From Marinobacterium mangrovicola (lineage in GTDB: Bacteria; Pseudomonadota; Gammaproteobacteria; Pseudomonadales; Balneatricaceae), in NCBI RefSeq assembly GCF_004339595.1, contig NZ_SMFU01000013.1, positions 62,001 through 126,000 on the forward strand: a stretch of 64,000 bases of DNA, written 5' to 3'. Positions 30,644 to 39,881 of the stretch are shown here, piece after piece (position 1 is the stretch's first letter; each line of letters opens with the position of its first letter). The translations under genes and the position numbers were made by a program. The notes under the pieces were generated by a model, which saw only the letters and a list, made by a program, of their open reading frames with translations, was not told the origin of the DNA and searched no databases.

Positions 30644-30780
30644 AGAAGTGGGAGTCAGCCGATAAGCCGGGTTTTGTCGTGGACAATCATTCATCTAGGA
30701 TCTGCGTCACCACAGACCTCCAGCAACCTACCCGGACCCAGCGCGGGCCACGCCTTAAGGGTCCCTATTTGGTCTTGCTC
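30644..30780. repeat. Right 137-bp attachment repeat (within rnpB)
   Basis: Identical over all 137 bases to 22367-22503; identity stops abruptly at both ends (right side continues CGAGTGGGG into rnpB, left side continues AGTACGG into the island). By analogy with tRNA-gene integration, this island-borne copy completes rnpB. Confidence 0.95.
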
Positions 30781-31003
30781 CGAGTGGGGTTTACCATCGC
30801 CGTGGAATGTTGCCACCCACGCGGTGCGCTCTTACCGCACCATTTCAACCTTACCGGCAACCCTAGGGCCGCTTAGGCGGTATACTTTCTGTTGCACTTT
30901 CCGTCGGCTTTCGCCGCCCAGACGTTATCTGGCACCCTGCCCTACGGAGCCCGGACTTTCCTCCCCTGCGCGAACGCAGCAGCGATTGCCTGGCTGACTC
31001 CCG
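30644..31003 (-). ncRNA. rnpB: RNase P RNA (M1 RNA)
   Basis: Catalytic RNA that removes 5' leaders from pre-tRNAs. About 360 nt of bacterial type A. The 5' GGGAGTCAGCC and 3' GGCTGACTCCC ends pair perfectly as helix P1. Conserved cores are present: GAGGAAAGTCCGGGCTCC and AGGGCAGGGTGCCAG near the 5' end, GGTAAGAGCGCACCG in the middle, GAGCAAGACCAAATAGGG, and the P4 strand ACAAAACCCGGCTTATCGG near the 3' end. The 3'-most 137 nt (30644-30780) are the copy shared with the island's left end, so the gene remains whole after integration. Confidence 0.97.
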
Positions 31004-31009
31004 CGGCGG

Positions 31010-31037
31010 AGTATAAACATCGCCACGGGGATAGCAA
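31010..31037 (-). promoter_or_regulatory. rnpB promoter
   Basis: On the minus strand TTGCTA (31032-31037), a 16-base spacer and TATACT (31010-31015), placing +1 at about 31003, exactly the predicted RNA 5' end. Confidence 0.65.
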
Positions 31038-31073
31038 GCACAGAAAGTGCTGAGCCGATGCCCCGCAGCGAAA

Positions 31074-31904
31074 TCAATCAGCGATCAGCACCTGATACAG
31101 CATATTCTTTTTCAAACCGGTAATTTCGGCGGCCAGACCTGCGGCTTTTTTCGGCGGCAACTCTGCGGCAAGCAGGCGCACTATACGTTCTGCCTCCGGA
31201 TCGATAACCGCTTCCTTCTCAGGAGCCCCATGCACCAGCACAACAAACTCACCTTTCTGCTGCATCGGGTCTGCACGCATCCAGTCGATCAATTCTCCAA
31301 GACTGGCGCCATGTATCGTTTCAAAGGTTTTCGTCAGTTCCCGCGCCACTACGGCATAACGCTCCACACCAAACTGCGCAGCCATATCCTCAAGACTGGC
31401 AAGAATACGGTGTGTGGATTCATAAAAAATCAGCGTTGGCACCTCTGCCTTCAGCTGCGACAGACGCTGCTGGCGGGCACCACTTTTGGCAGGCAGAAAC
31501 CCCTCAAACAGAAACCGATCCGACGGCAACCCCGAAGCACTGAGCGCAGCAATAAACGCGCAACAGCCCGGCACGGGAGAAACCTTGAAGCCAGCCTCAC
31601 GTACAGCCCTGACCAGATAAAAGCCTGGATCAGAGATCAGCGGCGTACCCGCATCGGAAACCAGCACAACCTGCGCCCCGTTCTGCAGGTGCTGAATGAT
31701 CAGTTCAGCGCGTTGACGCTCGTTATGATCGTGAACTGATATCATCTCCGCTTTAATGTTAAAGTGCGCGAGCAACCGACCACTGTGGCGGGTATCTTCG
31801 GCTGCGACCAGGTCAGCACTCGCCAGTACCTCAAGCGCACGCGAAGAAATATCGCCAAGGTTGCCGATAGGTGTCGCGACTATATAGAGAACAGGTTCCG
31901 ACAT
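31074..31904 (-). CDS. rsmI: 16S rRNA (cytidine1402-2'-O)-methyltransferase
   Basis: SAM-dependent methyltransferase of the tetrapyrrole-methylase fold acting on the ribose of C1402. ATG 31904 gives 276 aa beginning [20 protein letters not shown], the family hallmark. DTRHSGRLL and [17 protein letters not shown] (~residues 80-96) are present. The frame is open for another 140 codons upstream, but this is antisense to lpoA and discarded. It diverges from lpoA with only 34 bases between start codons. Confidence 0.97.
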   Translation of the reverse strand: MSEPVLYIVATPIGNLGDISSRALEVLASADLVAAEDTRHSGRLLAHFNIKAEMISVHDHNERQRAELIIQHLQNGAQVVLVSDAGTPLISDPGFYLVRAVREAGFKVSPVPGCCAFIAALSASGLPSDRFLFEGFLPAKSGARQQRLSQLKAEVPTLIFYESTHRILASLEDMAAQFGVERYAVVARELTKTFETIHGASLGELIDWMRADPMQQKGEFVVLVHGAPEKEAVIDPEAERIVRLLAAELPPKKAAGLAAEITGLKKNMLYQVLIAD

Positions 31905-31938
31905 CGTTATCCATCCATACTTCCGGGTGTCCGAGTAT

Positions 31939-33765
31939 ATGACGAATAAAACCAGACTGCCTCTTTGTATCCTGTTGATATCTTTGCTAAGCGCCTGCGC
32001 TGGCCCGATATCTACCAGCCGTACATCGTCCCAAGGAGGGGAAATAGAGCAAATACTGGCCAGAGCGGACAGCGCTCCCCCCATCGAAGCCGCCCAGTTG
32101 CGCCTGCAGGCTGCACAGTCGCTGATGCGCCAGGGCGAAACCAAACGCGCGCTTTCTCTACTGGAAGGCATCGATACCAAAAACCTGCCCCCAAGCCTGG
32201 CGTTCGATATTGCGCGACTGCGTGCTGATGAAGCCTTGAGGGATAACGACAGCGACCGCGCCCTGCGCGTACTCGACACCCGCGCCCTGCCCAGCCTGTC
32301 ACAGCCGCAGCAATCGACACTGGGCTCCATGCGAGCTGAAGCATTCAGCCTTCAGAACCAGCCCATTGATGCAGCACGTGAGCTGATCGCGATCGCGCAA
32401 CTGCAGCAGACTTCAGAACAGACACAGGCCACGCATGATCAGATTTGGAGCCTGCTAAAGCAGACACCGATCTCCACACTGCGTCAGGCCGCCACAGATC
32501 CGCACAACGACTTCTACGAGCAGGGCTGGTTTGAATTGGCTCTCGCTGCTACCCAAACCGGTGACATCACCCAGGGCAGCAGCGCCATGACCGAATGGCA
32601 GACCCTGTGGCAAAACCATCCCGCCTACACCCTGCCCCCGCAGGGCCTGCAGTCGAAGCGGGTGGAAATTATGGATGTAAGCCGAATCGGCCTGCTGCTG
32701 CCACTGAGCGGCCAACTGGCGGAGCCTGCCCGGGCTATCAGCGAAGGCTTTTACAGCGCGATGATGACCTCCAACTCAGGCATGGCGCAGCCCGAAATCA
32801 TCTCTATCGACAGCACCCGGGTATCAACCCCGGCGCAGCTGGCCAGCCTTGCGCAGCAACAGCAACTTGATCTGATTATCGGGCCGCTGTCCCAGGACTA
32901 TGTCGCCCAGCTTGGCAGCATCAACAACTTTCCAGTACCGGTACTCGCACTTAACAGAGGCCCTCAGAACTCAAGCCTGTACCAGCTTGACCTCTCCTCC
33001 GAGCAGGAAGCCCAGCTGGTTGCGCAAAAAGCCTGGCAAGATGGCCACCGACGCGCCGCTCTGATCATCCCTGCCGCCGAATGGGGGCAGCATCTAGCCT
33101 CCAGCTTCGAACAGGCTTTCAACGCCCTCGGCGGCCAGGTTACCGCCCGCCTCGATTATACCGGCAGCAACGAGCTGTCCAGCCAGATAAGCCAGCTGCT
33201 ACTGACCAACCAGAGCCAGGCACGCGCCCAGCAGGTACGCCGCACCATCGGCCAGAGCGTTGATTTTAATGAGACCCCGCGCAGCGATATCGACGCCATC
33301 GTGATGACCGCTCTACCCCAGGATGCAAGGCAGATTAAACCGATGCTCGCCTTCCACTTTGCTGGCGATATTCCGGTCTATGCCACCTCCCATATTTACG
33401 AAGGCACTCCAGACTCAACCCGCGATGTGGACCTGAACGGCATCAACTTCCTAGATCTACCCTGGGTACTGGAGCCGGCCAGCGAAGCACACCGGGCGCT
33501 GCAGCAGACCCGCAACGACACCGAAAATCGTTTCGGCCGACTCTATGCTCTCGGCATTGACGCCTACAAGCTCTATCCGTACCTGACCGGGTTGAGCCAA
33601 AACCCGAGCGCCTTCGTTGAGGGCGAAACCGGCCTGTTGCGCCTGGATAACCAGGGGCGTGTTAAACGCACCCTGCCCTGGGCCAGGTTTAACGACGGCG
33701 TCCCCGTGCTTCAAACACCTTCACTGCCGGAGCAACCACAGCAGACGATACCAACCAGCGAATAA
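31939..33765 (+). CDS. lpoA: Outer-membrane lipoprotein activator of PBP1a
   Basis: LpoA reaches from the outer membrane to stimulate PBP1a. ATG 31939 gives 608 aa with a signal peptide ending in a lipobox ([10 protein letters not shown], Cys ~20). The N-terminal ~220 residues are TPR-like helices, and from ~235 on ([20 protein letters not shown]) a periplasmic-binding-protein fold follows. The position beside rsmI and before yraN is the conserved arrangement. A TTG/GTG a few codons upstream is also possible. Confidence 0.94.
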   Translation: MTNKTRLPLCILLISLLSACAGPISTSRTSSQGGEIEQILARADSAPPIEAAQLRLQAAQSLMRQGETKRALSLLEGIDTKNLPPSLAFDIARLRADEALRDNDSDRALRVLDTRALPSLSQPQQSTLGSMRAEAFSLQNQPIDAARELIAIAQLQQTSEQTQATHDQIWSLLKQTPISTLRQAATDPHNDFYEQGWFELALAATQTGDITQGSSAMTEWQTLWQNHPAYTLPPQGLQSKRVEIMDVSRIGLLLPLSGQLAEPARAISEGFYSAMMTSNSGMAQPEIISIDSTRVSTPAQLASLAQQQQLDLIIGPLSQDYVAQLGSINNFPVPVLALNRGPQNSSLYQLDLSSEQEAQLVAQKAWQDGHRRAALIIPAAEWGQHLASSFEQAFNALGGQVTARLDYTGSNELSSQISQLLLTNQSQARAQQVRRTIGQSVDFNETPRSDIDAIVMTALPQDARQIKPMLAFHFAGDIPVYATSHIYEGTPDSTRDVDLNGINFLDLPWVLEPASEAHRALQQTRNDTENRFGRLYALGIDAYKLYPYLTGLSQNPSAFVEGETGLLRLDNQGRVKRTLPWARFNDGVPVLQTPSLPEQPQQTIPTSE

Positions 33766-33776
33766 CCGGAGCCGCG

Positions 33777-34136
33777 ATGGATCGCAAAGCCAAGGGCAAG
33801 GATGCCGAAAAGGCCGCCGAGATATTCCTTAAAAAACAGGGACTGCGCAGCCTGCTAAGAAACGCAGGCTGCCGCATGGGCGAGATCGACCTGGTGATGA
33901 ACGAAGGCGAAACCATCGTTTTCATTGAGGTCCGTCAGCGCTCTTCCCGCCACTTCGGCGGTGCAGCCCAATCTGTGGACAGTATCAAGCAGCGAAAACT
34001 GATTCAGACCGCACAACTGCTACTGCAACAGCACCCCGAATGGAGCTCACGACCCTGCCGGTTCGATGTAATCGCCTTTGAATCCGGTTCGGCTCGAGAG
34101 CCCCCGATATGGTATAAAGACGCCTTCCGCCCATGA
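33777..34136 (+). CDS. yraN: YraN family (UPF0102) nuclease-fold protein
   Basis: Product of 119 aa with an endonuclease-like fold. The signature GCRMGEIDLVMNEG...VFIEVRQRS (~residues 31-57) contains the E-x-D...E-x-K/R type acidic residues of the Holliday-junction-resolvase superfamily. The cellular role is unknown. GGAG lies six bases before ATG 33777; lpoA ends 11 bases upstream. Confidence 0.93.
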   Translation: MDRKAKGKDAEKAAEIFLKKQGLRSLLRNAGCRMGEIDLVMNEGETIVFIEVRQRSSRHFGGAAQSVDSIKQRKLIQTAQLLLQQHPEWSSRPCRFDVIAFESGSAREPPIWYKDAFRP

Positions 34137-34155
34137 CTACCGGATACAAGAGCGA

Positions 34156-34743
34156 ATGGAACTAGAAGACCGCATCGTCAGCCAGTTTCACAACTCAATG
34201 GAAATTAACGCCCAGACCATTGAGCACTACACCCCGCTGATTGCGGAAGCCAGTGAACTTCTCCTGCACAGCCTGGTCAACGAGAGCAAGATTCTCTGTG
34301 TCGGCAACGGCGGCGCCGGAGCCCTGGCCCAGCATTTTTCGTCACTGCTGTTAAGCCGCTTCAGACATGAGCGCCCAGGCCTTCCGGCACTGGCACTTAA
34401 TGCTGACAGCGCTGCCATGAGCGCCATTACAGAAGACAGCAGCTTTGCGGAAGTTTATGCCAAACAGATACGCGCCCTGGGACAGCCCGGCGACATTCTG
34501 CTGGCAATCTCGCCTGACGGGCGTGGCACCAGTATGGTTCAAGCCATTCAGGCGGCACACGACCGCGAGATGCTGGTCATTGCACTGACAGGCGGCGATG
34601 GTGGCAACATGACCGCCCTGCTGGCACGGGACGAAATCGAGATCTGCGTTCCGAGTGATGACGAGTCACTCGTTTACCATACTCAACTACTCGTTCTGCA
34701 CTGCTTGTGCGATTTGATCGACTACCAACTATTCGGAGCCTGA
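34156..34743 (+). CDS. diaA: SIS-domain protein, DiaA/GmhA family
   Basis: Product of 195 aa with one SIS domain: ILCVGNGGAGALAQHFSSLL (~residues 43-62), NADSAAMSAI and ILLAISPDGRGTSM. In this rsmI-lpoA-yraN-dolP locus the gene corresponds to diaA, an initiator-associating protein that promotes DnaA assembly at oriC, rather than the LPS heptose isomerase gmhA, though sequence alone does not separate them with certainty. It starts 19 bases after yraN. Confidence 0.85.
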   Translation: MELEDRIVSQFHNSMEINAQTIEHYTPLIAEASELLLHSLVNESKILCVGNGGAGALAQHFSSLLLSRFRHERPGLPALALNADSAAMSAITEDSSFAEVYAKQIRALGQPGDILLAISPDGRGTSMVQAIQAAHDREMLVIALTGGDGGNMTALLARDEIEICVPSDDESLVYHTQLLVLHCLCDLIDYQLFGA

Positions 34744-34745
34744 TA

Positions 34746-35321
34746 ATGAAACGATCCGCTGTAGCTCTTTCACTGCTAATGGGAACCGCGCTGCTAAACG
34801 GCTGCGCAAGCATCGTTAGCGCCACCCGTGAAGGGCCGATCGAAGAAGAGAGAGGCAGCCGCACCTTCGGCAACTACGTCGAGGATGAAATGATCGAGAC
34901 CAAGGTTCTGGTCAATATCAGCAAGGGATCCGCCGCGCTGTCGCAGTCCCATGTGAACGTGACCAGCTTCAACGGACAGGTACTGCTTAGCGGCCAGGTC
35001 CCCGACCAGAACATCAGTCGTGAAGCTGAAACCGTTGCCGCCGGCGTCAGGGAAGTGCGCAAGATCCATAATGAACTGGAAATTGCCGGCCCCACTTCCG
35101 CCATCGTTCGCACCAATGACGTTTATCTGACCAGCCGCGTCAAACTTCAGCTACTGACCGACGCCAACGTCCCTGGCAGCCGCATCAAGGTGGTTACGGA
35201 GAACGGTACGGTTTTCCTGATGGGCCTGGTCAGCCGCAATGAAGCGGACACCGCCGTAGCCGTTGTTCGCAGCGTCACCGGCGTCCGCAAGATCGTAAAA
35301 GTCTTCGAATATATCGACTGA
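34746..35321 (+). CDS. dolP: Dual BON-domain lipoprotein DolP (YraP)
   Basis: Outer-membrane lipoprotein needed for envelope integrity. ATG 34746 gives 191 aa with a lipobox (LLNGCASI, Cys ~19) and two BON domains (~residues 46-115 and ~122-190, each with the VxVxxxxGxVxLxG pattern: VNVTSFNGQVLLSG and IKVVTENGTVFLMG). It lies two bases after diaA. Confidence 0.93.
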   Translation: MKRSAVALSLLMGTALLNGCASIVSATREGPIEEERGSRTFGNYVEDEMIETKVLVNISKGSAALSQSHVNVTSFNGQVLLSGQVPDQNISREAETVAAGVREVRKIHNELEIAGPTSAIVRTNDVYLTSRVKLQLLTDANVPGSRIKVVTENGTVFLMGLVSRNEADTAVAVVRSVTGVRKIVKVFEYID

Positions 35322-35336
35322 GCTTTTATCTAGCGT

Positions 35337-35753
35337 TTATTTCACGACACGCAAAGACGGCCGACCACCACCGCCCGGACCCGGTTCGGGCGGTTCCGGG
35401 TCTGGCTGATTTTTTGCTGCAGCCAGTACATCGGCACCAGGCTCCATGCCAAAACCCATCCCCTGCCCATTCTCTCGAGCATAGATAGCCAACACAGCCT
35501 CGATAGGCACAAACACATCCATCGGCACGCCACCAAAGCGGGCATTAAAGCTTACGCCCACATTATCCAGCAACAGGTTACGCACAGCCCCCGGCGAAAT
35601 ATTCAGCGTGATCTGACCATCCTGCACATAATCAAGCGGCACAATCACACCGGGAAGACCTGCATCCACGACGATATGCGGCGTCAGCTCATTGTCGTTA
35701 AGCCATTCAAACAATCCACGCAGCAGGTATGGCCTGCTCGGCGAAACGGACAT
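35337..35753 (-). CDS. sspB: ClpXP adaptor SspB
   Basis: Adaptor delivering ssrA-tagged peptides to ClpXP. It has 138 aa. The conserved start RPYLLRGLFEWLNDNELTPH and FNARFGGVP (~residues 68-76) form the tag-binding domain; a Pro/Gly-rich linker leads to the C-terminal ClpX-binding tail (GRPSLRVVK). AAAGGAGGT precedes ATG 35753. A terminator-like hairpin separates it from sspA. Confidence 0.96.
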   Translation of the reverse strand: MSVSPSRPYLLRGLFEWLNDNELTPHIVVDAGLPGVIVPLDYVQDGQITLNISPGAVRNLLLDNVGVSFNARFGGVPMDVFVPIEAVLAIYARENGQGMGFGMEPGADVLAAAKNQPDPEPPEPGPGGGGRPSLRVVK

Positions 35754-35775
35754 TTCTACCTCCTTTCAATAACAA

Positions 35776-35806
35776 AAAAGGGATGAAGCACCACTTCATC
35801 CCTTTT
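35776..35806 (-). terminator. Intrinsic terminator between sspA and sspB
   Basis: Perfect 13-bp arms AAAAGGGATGAAG / CTTCATCCCTTTT with a 5-base loop, followed on the minus strand by a T-run. It lies between sspA and sspB on the transcribed strand, so it should attenuate sspB. Confidence 0.85.
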
Positions 35807-35835
35807 CGTAAACTCGGGTTCAGGCACCCGCTAAC

Positions 35836-36468
35836 TCAGTCACGCATCTCGCGTTCAGCGTCAGACAGGCTGGCCTGGAAGGATTCACGCTCAAACAACC
35901 GATCCATGTAAGCGATCAGCGGTTTGCACTGCGCTTCCGGCAGCTCGATACCCATGACAGGCAAACGCCAAAGCAGCGGAGCGATACAGCAATCTACCAG
36001 GCTGAACTCGTCGCTCATAAAGAACGGCTTTTCAGCAAAAATCGGCGATACTGCGACCAGACCATCACGCAACTCTTTGCGCGCTTTTTCGATCTCAGCA
36101 TCGGATCCCTTACCCGCAAGGATCACATCAGCCTGATCACACCAGTCCTTCTGGATACGGTGAACAAACAGTCTGCTCTCCGCACGTGCAACGGGGTAAA
36201 CCGGCAGCAGCGGCGGATGCGGAAAACGCTCGTCGAGGTATTCCATCATCACGTTCGGTTCGTAGAGCACCAGCTCACGATCCAGCAGTGTCGGCAAGCT
36301 GTTATACGGGTTCATCGCCGCAACATCTTCCGGCAGGTCGCTCTCCTTGCAGTCCACGATGTCCACTGCGACCCCTTTCTCAGCCAGGACAATGCGCACA
36401 CGATGGCTGTAATGATCATCGCCATTCGAGTAAAAGGTCATGGAAGAACGCTTAGCCACTACGCCCAT
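35836..36468 (-). CDS. sspA: Stringent starvation protein SspA
   Basis: RNA polymerase-associated protein with a glutathione-transferase fold. It has 210 aa: thioredoxin-like N-terminal half ([40 protein letters not shown]) and helical C-terminal half. The active cysteine of true GSTs is absent, as usual for SspA. It lies downstream of petC, the standard order. Confidence 0.95.
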   Translation of the reverse strand: MGVVAKRSSMTFYSNGDDHYSHRVRIVLAEKGVAVDIVDCKESDLPEDVAAMNPYNSLPTLLDRELVLYEPNVMMEYLDERFPHPPLLPVYPVARAESRLFVHRIQKDWCDQADVILAGKGSDAEIEKARKELRDGLVAVSPIFAEKPFFMSDEFSLVDCCIAPLLWRLPVMGIELPEAQCKPLIAYMDRLFERESFQASLSDAEREMRD

Positions 36469-36507
36469 CTACTATATCCCCATAAAATTTAAGTCGGATG
36501 CTTAAAC

Positions 36508-36538
36508 AAAAAATCTACGCGGCCCGAAGACCGCGTAG
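36508..36538 (-). terminator. petABC operon terminator
   Basis: CTACGCGG (36515-36522) and CCGCGTAG (36531-36538) form an 8-bp stem, followed on the minus strand by ATTTTTTG. It lies 30 bases past the petC stop. Confidence 0.85.
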
Positions 36539-36566
36539 TTTCTGTGTTCACTTACCACCCGAGTGT

Positions 36567-37340
36567 TTAGTGAACGTCTTTCCAGTACTCTTTCTTCAGA
36601 GCAAAAGCGAACACGAACAGGATCGCCAGGAAAATCAGTACGTAAGTACCAATCTTACCAGAGACCATCTTCGAAGGCTCAGCCATGTAAGCCATGAAGT
36701 TGACCAGGTCGTAAACGTAACGGTCAAATTCATCTTCGCTCATGGAACCGGTCTCCGGCTCGACTGACATGCAGCCGCCGATTCGAGTACCGGTCAGCGG
36801 GTCAACCTTCTCATGACCGCCAGCGTGCAGCTCTTCCGGAGTACAGTGGTTAACCACAGTACCCTGCAGGTGCTCGAGAACGTTCGGCATACCCACATCA
36901 GGGAATACCGTGTTGTTCACACCCCAAGGACGGGACTCGTCCTTGTAGAAGCTGCGCAGGTAGGTATAAACCCAGTCCGGACCACGCAGACGCGCTTCCA
37001 GAGTCAGATCCGGCGGAGGATTACCAAACCAGTTCTGAGCATCTTCTTTCGGCATGGCGATGGTCATCTGATCACCAACCTTTTTGTTGGAATCGAAGAT
37101 CAGGTTTTCCACAACCAGCTCGTTCGGCATCTCCAGATCAGAAGCAGCGCGTTCGAAACGCTGATACTGAGCCGAGTGGCAGCCCATGCAGTTGTTGACG
37201 AACGCAGCCATACCACGCTGCAGCGAAGCCTTGTTTGTCAGGTCGACATTCATCTCATCCAGCGGCACACCGGCGCCGCCTGCAGCGCTGGCCGTAACCG
37301 GGGCCAGCACCATCATCAGAGCAATAAGATACTTTTTCAT
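36567..37340 (-). CDS. petC: Ubiquinol-cytochrome c reductase, cytochrome c1
   Basis: Haem c subunit of the bc1 complex (complex III). It has 257 aa: signal peptide (~1-19), CMGCH haem site (~residues 52-56), an axial methionine region (FPDVGMPNVLEH) and a C-terminal membrane anchor (TYVLIFLAILFVFAFAL). The start overlaps the petB stop. Confidence 0.97.
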   Translation of the reverse strand: MKKYLIALMMVLAPVTASAAGGAGVPLDEMNVDLTNKASLQRGMAAFVNNCMGCHSAQYQRFERAASDLEMPNELVVENLIFDSNKKVGDQMTIAMPKEDAQNWFGNPPPDLTLEARLRGPDWVYTYLRSFYKDESRPWGVNNTVFPDVGMPNVLEHLQGTVVNHCTPEELHAGGHEKVDPLTGTRIGGCMSVEPETGSMSEDEFDRYVYDLVNFMAYMAEPSKMVSGKIGTYVLIFLAILFVFAFALKKEYWKDVH

Positions 37341-38596
37341 TATCCTGTAACCCTCTCCGGTACCGGTTTAGTTTTTTCCATCCTTGTGTAGAACGGCATC
37401 AGGATGAAGAACGCGAAGTACAGTACGGTACAGATCTGAGACACCATGGTGCGTCCCGGAGTAGAAGGCAGCGCGCCCAACACACCCAGGATAACGAAGC
37501 TCACAGCGAAGATAAGCAGCCACAGCTTGCTCAGCATGCCTTTGTAGCGAATCGACTTAACCGGGCTACGATCCAGCCAGGGCAGCACAAACAGGATAGC
37601 GATTGCCGCACCCATGACGACTACGCCCCAGAACTTCGCATCCACACCGAACAGCGGGTAGGTTACCGCACGCAGCATTGCGTAGAACGGAGTGAAGTAC
37701 CAGACAGGTGCGATGTGATCAGGCGTCTTCAACGGGTTAGCCGGCTCGAAGTTCGGCTTCTCGAGGAAGTAACCACCACCTTCCGGGAACCAGAAGACAA
37801 CGGTACAGAAAACGAACAGGAAGACGACGACACCAACGATATCTTTGACGGTGTAGTACGGGTGGAACGGAATGCCATCCAGCGGTACGCCGTTTGCGTC
37901 TTTCTTATCCTTGATTTCAACGCCGTCCGGGTTGTTGGAACCCACTTCATGCAGCGCGATGATGTGCAGCACAACCAGCGCCAGAATGACGATCGGCAGC
38001 GCAATAACGTGCAGCGCGAAGAAGCGGTTCAGCGTGATACCTGATATCAGATAGTCACCACGGATCCACTGCTGCAGATCCGGACCGATTACCGGAATCG
38101 CACCGAACAGGGAAACGATTACCTGGGCACCCCAGTAAGACATCTGCCCCCAGGGCAGAAGGTAGCCCATGAAGGCTTCCGCCATCAGCGCCAGGTAGAT
38201 GGTCATACCGAAGATCCACACCAGCTCACGCGGCTTACGGTAAGAGCCGTAAAGCATGCCGCGGAACATGTGCAGATAAACAACAACGAAGAACGCAGAT
38301 GCGCCGGTGGAGTGCAGATAACGAAGTATCCAGCCGTATTCCACATCACGCATGATGTATTCGACAGACGCGAAAGCGCCTTCGGCACTGGGGTTGTAGC
38401 TCATGGTCAGCCAGATACCGGTCAGAATCTGGTTAACGAGAACGAGCAGCGCCAACGAACCAAAGAAGTACCAGAAGTTGAAGTTCTTCGGTGCGTAATA
38501 TTTGGAGAGATGATCTTCCCACATGGCCGTAGCCGGGAAGCGGTCGTCGATCCAGCCCATCAGGCCGGGATTACCTTTGTTGCGAGAACCAGCCAT
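37340..38596 (-). CDS. petB: Ubiquinol-cytochrome c reductase, cytochrome b
   Basis: Membrane core of complex III carrying the two b haems and both quinone sites. It has 418 aa and about eight spans. The histidine-bearing helices (LHSTGASAFFVVVYLHMFRG; FFALHVIALPIVILALVVLH) and the Qo motif PEGGGYF-adjacent PEW-like region are visible. It overlaps petA and petC by one to four bases. Confidence 0.97.
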   Translation of the reverse strand: MAGSRNKGNPGLMGWIDDRFPATAMWEDHLSKYYAPKNFNFWYFFGSLALLVLVNQILTGIWLTMSYNPSAEGAFASVEYIMRDVEYGWILRYLHSTGASAFFVVVYLHMFRGMLYGSYRKPRELVWIFGMTIYLALMAEAFMGYLLPWGQMSYWGAQVIVSLFGAIPVIGPDLQQWIRGDYLISGITLNRFFALHVIALPIVILALVVLHIIALHEVGSNNPDGVEIKDKKDANGVPLDGIPFHPYYTVKDIVGVVVFLFVFCTVVFWFPEGGGYFLEKPNFEPANPLKTPDHIAPVWYFTPFYAMLRAVTYPLFGVDAKFWGVVVMGAAIAILFVLPWLDRSPVKSIRYKGMLSKLWLLIFAVSFVILGVLGALPSTPGRTMVSQICTVLYFAFFILMPFYTRMEKTKPVPERVTG

Positions 38597-39192
38597 TATC
38601 CTGCCTCCTGATCGACACCAACAACGAGCGTGTTATCGTCTTCGTACATGTGCGGCGGAATCACCAGATTGGTCGGTGCAGGCACACCCTTGAAGACGCG
38701 ACCGGAAAGGTCAAACTTGGAGCCGTGACAGGGGCAGAAGAAACCACCCAGCCATTCGGGACCAAGATCTTCCGGCGCCACTTCCGGACGGTAGGTCGGA
38801 GAACAACCCAGATGGGTACAGATACCCACCATTACCGCGATCTCCGGGCGAATCGCACGGGCCGGGGTATTCGGGATGTAATCAGGCTGCTGCGGCTTTT
38901 CGGAGGTCGGATCCGCGAGACGGTCGTTCATCTTTTCCAGATTTGCCAGCGCATCCGGTCCGCGACGAACAACCCACACAGGCTTACCGCGCCACTCTAC
39001 AATCATCTGCTGACCCGGTTCCAGCTTACTGATATCCGCCTTTGCAGGTGCACCGGCAGCTTTCGCCTTGGCACTCGGATTCCAGGAAGCCACGAACGGG
39101 ACAGCAGCTCCAACGGCACCCACTGCCCCTACGGCAGAGGTAGCTCCAATCAGGAGCCGGCGCCGACCCTTATTCACGCCGTCATTGCTCAT
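38596..39192 (-). CDS. petA: Ubiquinol-cytochrome c reductase, Rieske Fe-S subunit
   Basis: Rieske [2Fe-2S] subunit of complex III. Start 39192 is chosen because GGGGAG lies nine bases upstream and MSNDGVNKGRRRLLIG matches family N-termini; it gives 198 aa. A twin-arginine-type membrane anchor (RRRLLIGATS) is followed by the cluster motifs CTHLGC and CPCHGS (~residues 128-133 and 151-156). Confidence 0.97.
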   Translation of the reverse strand: MSNDGVNKGRRRLLIGATSAVGAVGAVGAAVPFVASWNPSAKAKAAGAPAKADISKLEPGQQMIVEWRGKPVWVVRRGPDALANLEKMNDRLADPTSEKPQQPDYIPNTPARAIRPEIAVMVGICTHLGCSPTYRPEVAPEDLGPEWLGGFFCPCHGSKFDLSGRVFKGVPAPTNLVIPPHMYEDDNTLVVGVDQEAG

Positions 39193-39398
39193 TAACTTCA
39201 TCTCCCCTCAATCGACGAACTGCTTTCGCACACACAAAAGATCAGCCGCCTTTTCAGTCATGAAAATCACTAAATCAGGATTTTTCAAATGGCGCAAATG
39301 GTAATTAAATTACCCTATAGATACAAGGTAAAAAGGCCCCATGCGACCAAATATCAACTGTTTACTGACCTGAAACAGGGGAGGGAACAATGCACACA

Positions 39399-39434
39399 AA
39401 AAAGCCCGCAACCACTGATGGCCACGGGCTTTTT
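39399..39434. terminator. rplM-rpsI terminator
   Basis: AAAAAGCCCG (39399-39408) and CGGGCTTTTT (39425-39434) form a bidirectional intrinsic terminator 42 bases past the rpsI stop. The preceding gap (39193-39398), upstream of petA, should hold the petABC promoter; I could not pick one with confidence. Confidence 0.88.
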
Positions 39435-39475
39435 CGATGTTCTGACACTGCGGACCGAAGCCCGCAGCCAGCGAA

Positions 39476-39868
39476 TTAACGCTTGGAGAACTGAGGACGC
39501 TTACGCGCTTTACGCAGACCGACTTTCTTACGTTCAACTGCACGAGCGTCACGGGTAACGTAACCCGCCTGACGCAGAGTCGGACGCAGAGCTTCGTCGT
39601 AGTCCATCAGCGCACGGGTGATACCGTGACGGATAGCACCAGCCTGACCGTTACCGCCACCACCAGCAACAGTGATGTAAACGTCAAACTTCTCAACAGT
39701 TTCGGTCAGTTCCAGCGGCTGCATGACGATCATGCGCGCGGTTTCACGGCCGAAGTACTGCTCAAGTGAGCGCTGATTGATAGTGATTTTGCCTGTACCC
39801 GGACGCAGGAAGACGCGTGCGGTAGAGGTTTTGCGACGGCCAGTGCCGTAGTACTGAGTAGTAGCCAT
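39476..39868 (-). CDS. rpsI: 30S ribosomal protein S9
   Basis: It has 130 aa and begins [20 protein letters not shown], ending in the conserved [11 protein letters not shown] tail that reaches the P-site tRNA. It lies 13 bases after rplM. Confidence 0.99.
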   Translation of the reverse strand: MATTQYYGTGRRKTSTARVFLRPGTGKITINQRSLEQYFGRETARMIVMQPLELTETVEKFDVYITVAGGGGNGQAGAIRHGITRALMDYDEALRPTLRQAGYVTRDARAVERKKVGLRKARKRPQFSKR

Positions 39869-39881
39869 TATTCGCCTTCCC

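Noticed and set aside
31905-32330. 142-codon upstream extension of rsmI
   Set aside because: It is antisense to lpoA; the RsmI family N-terminus begins exactly at ATG 31904.
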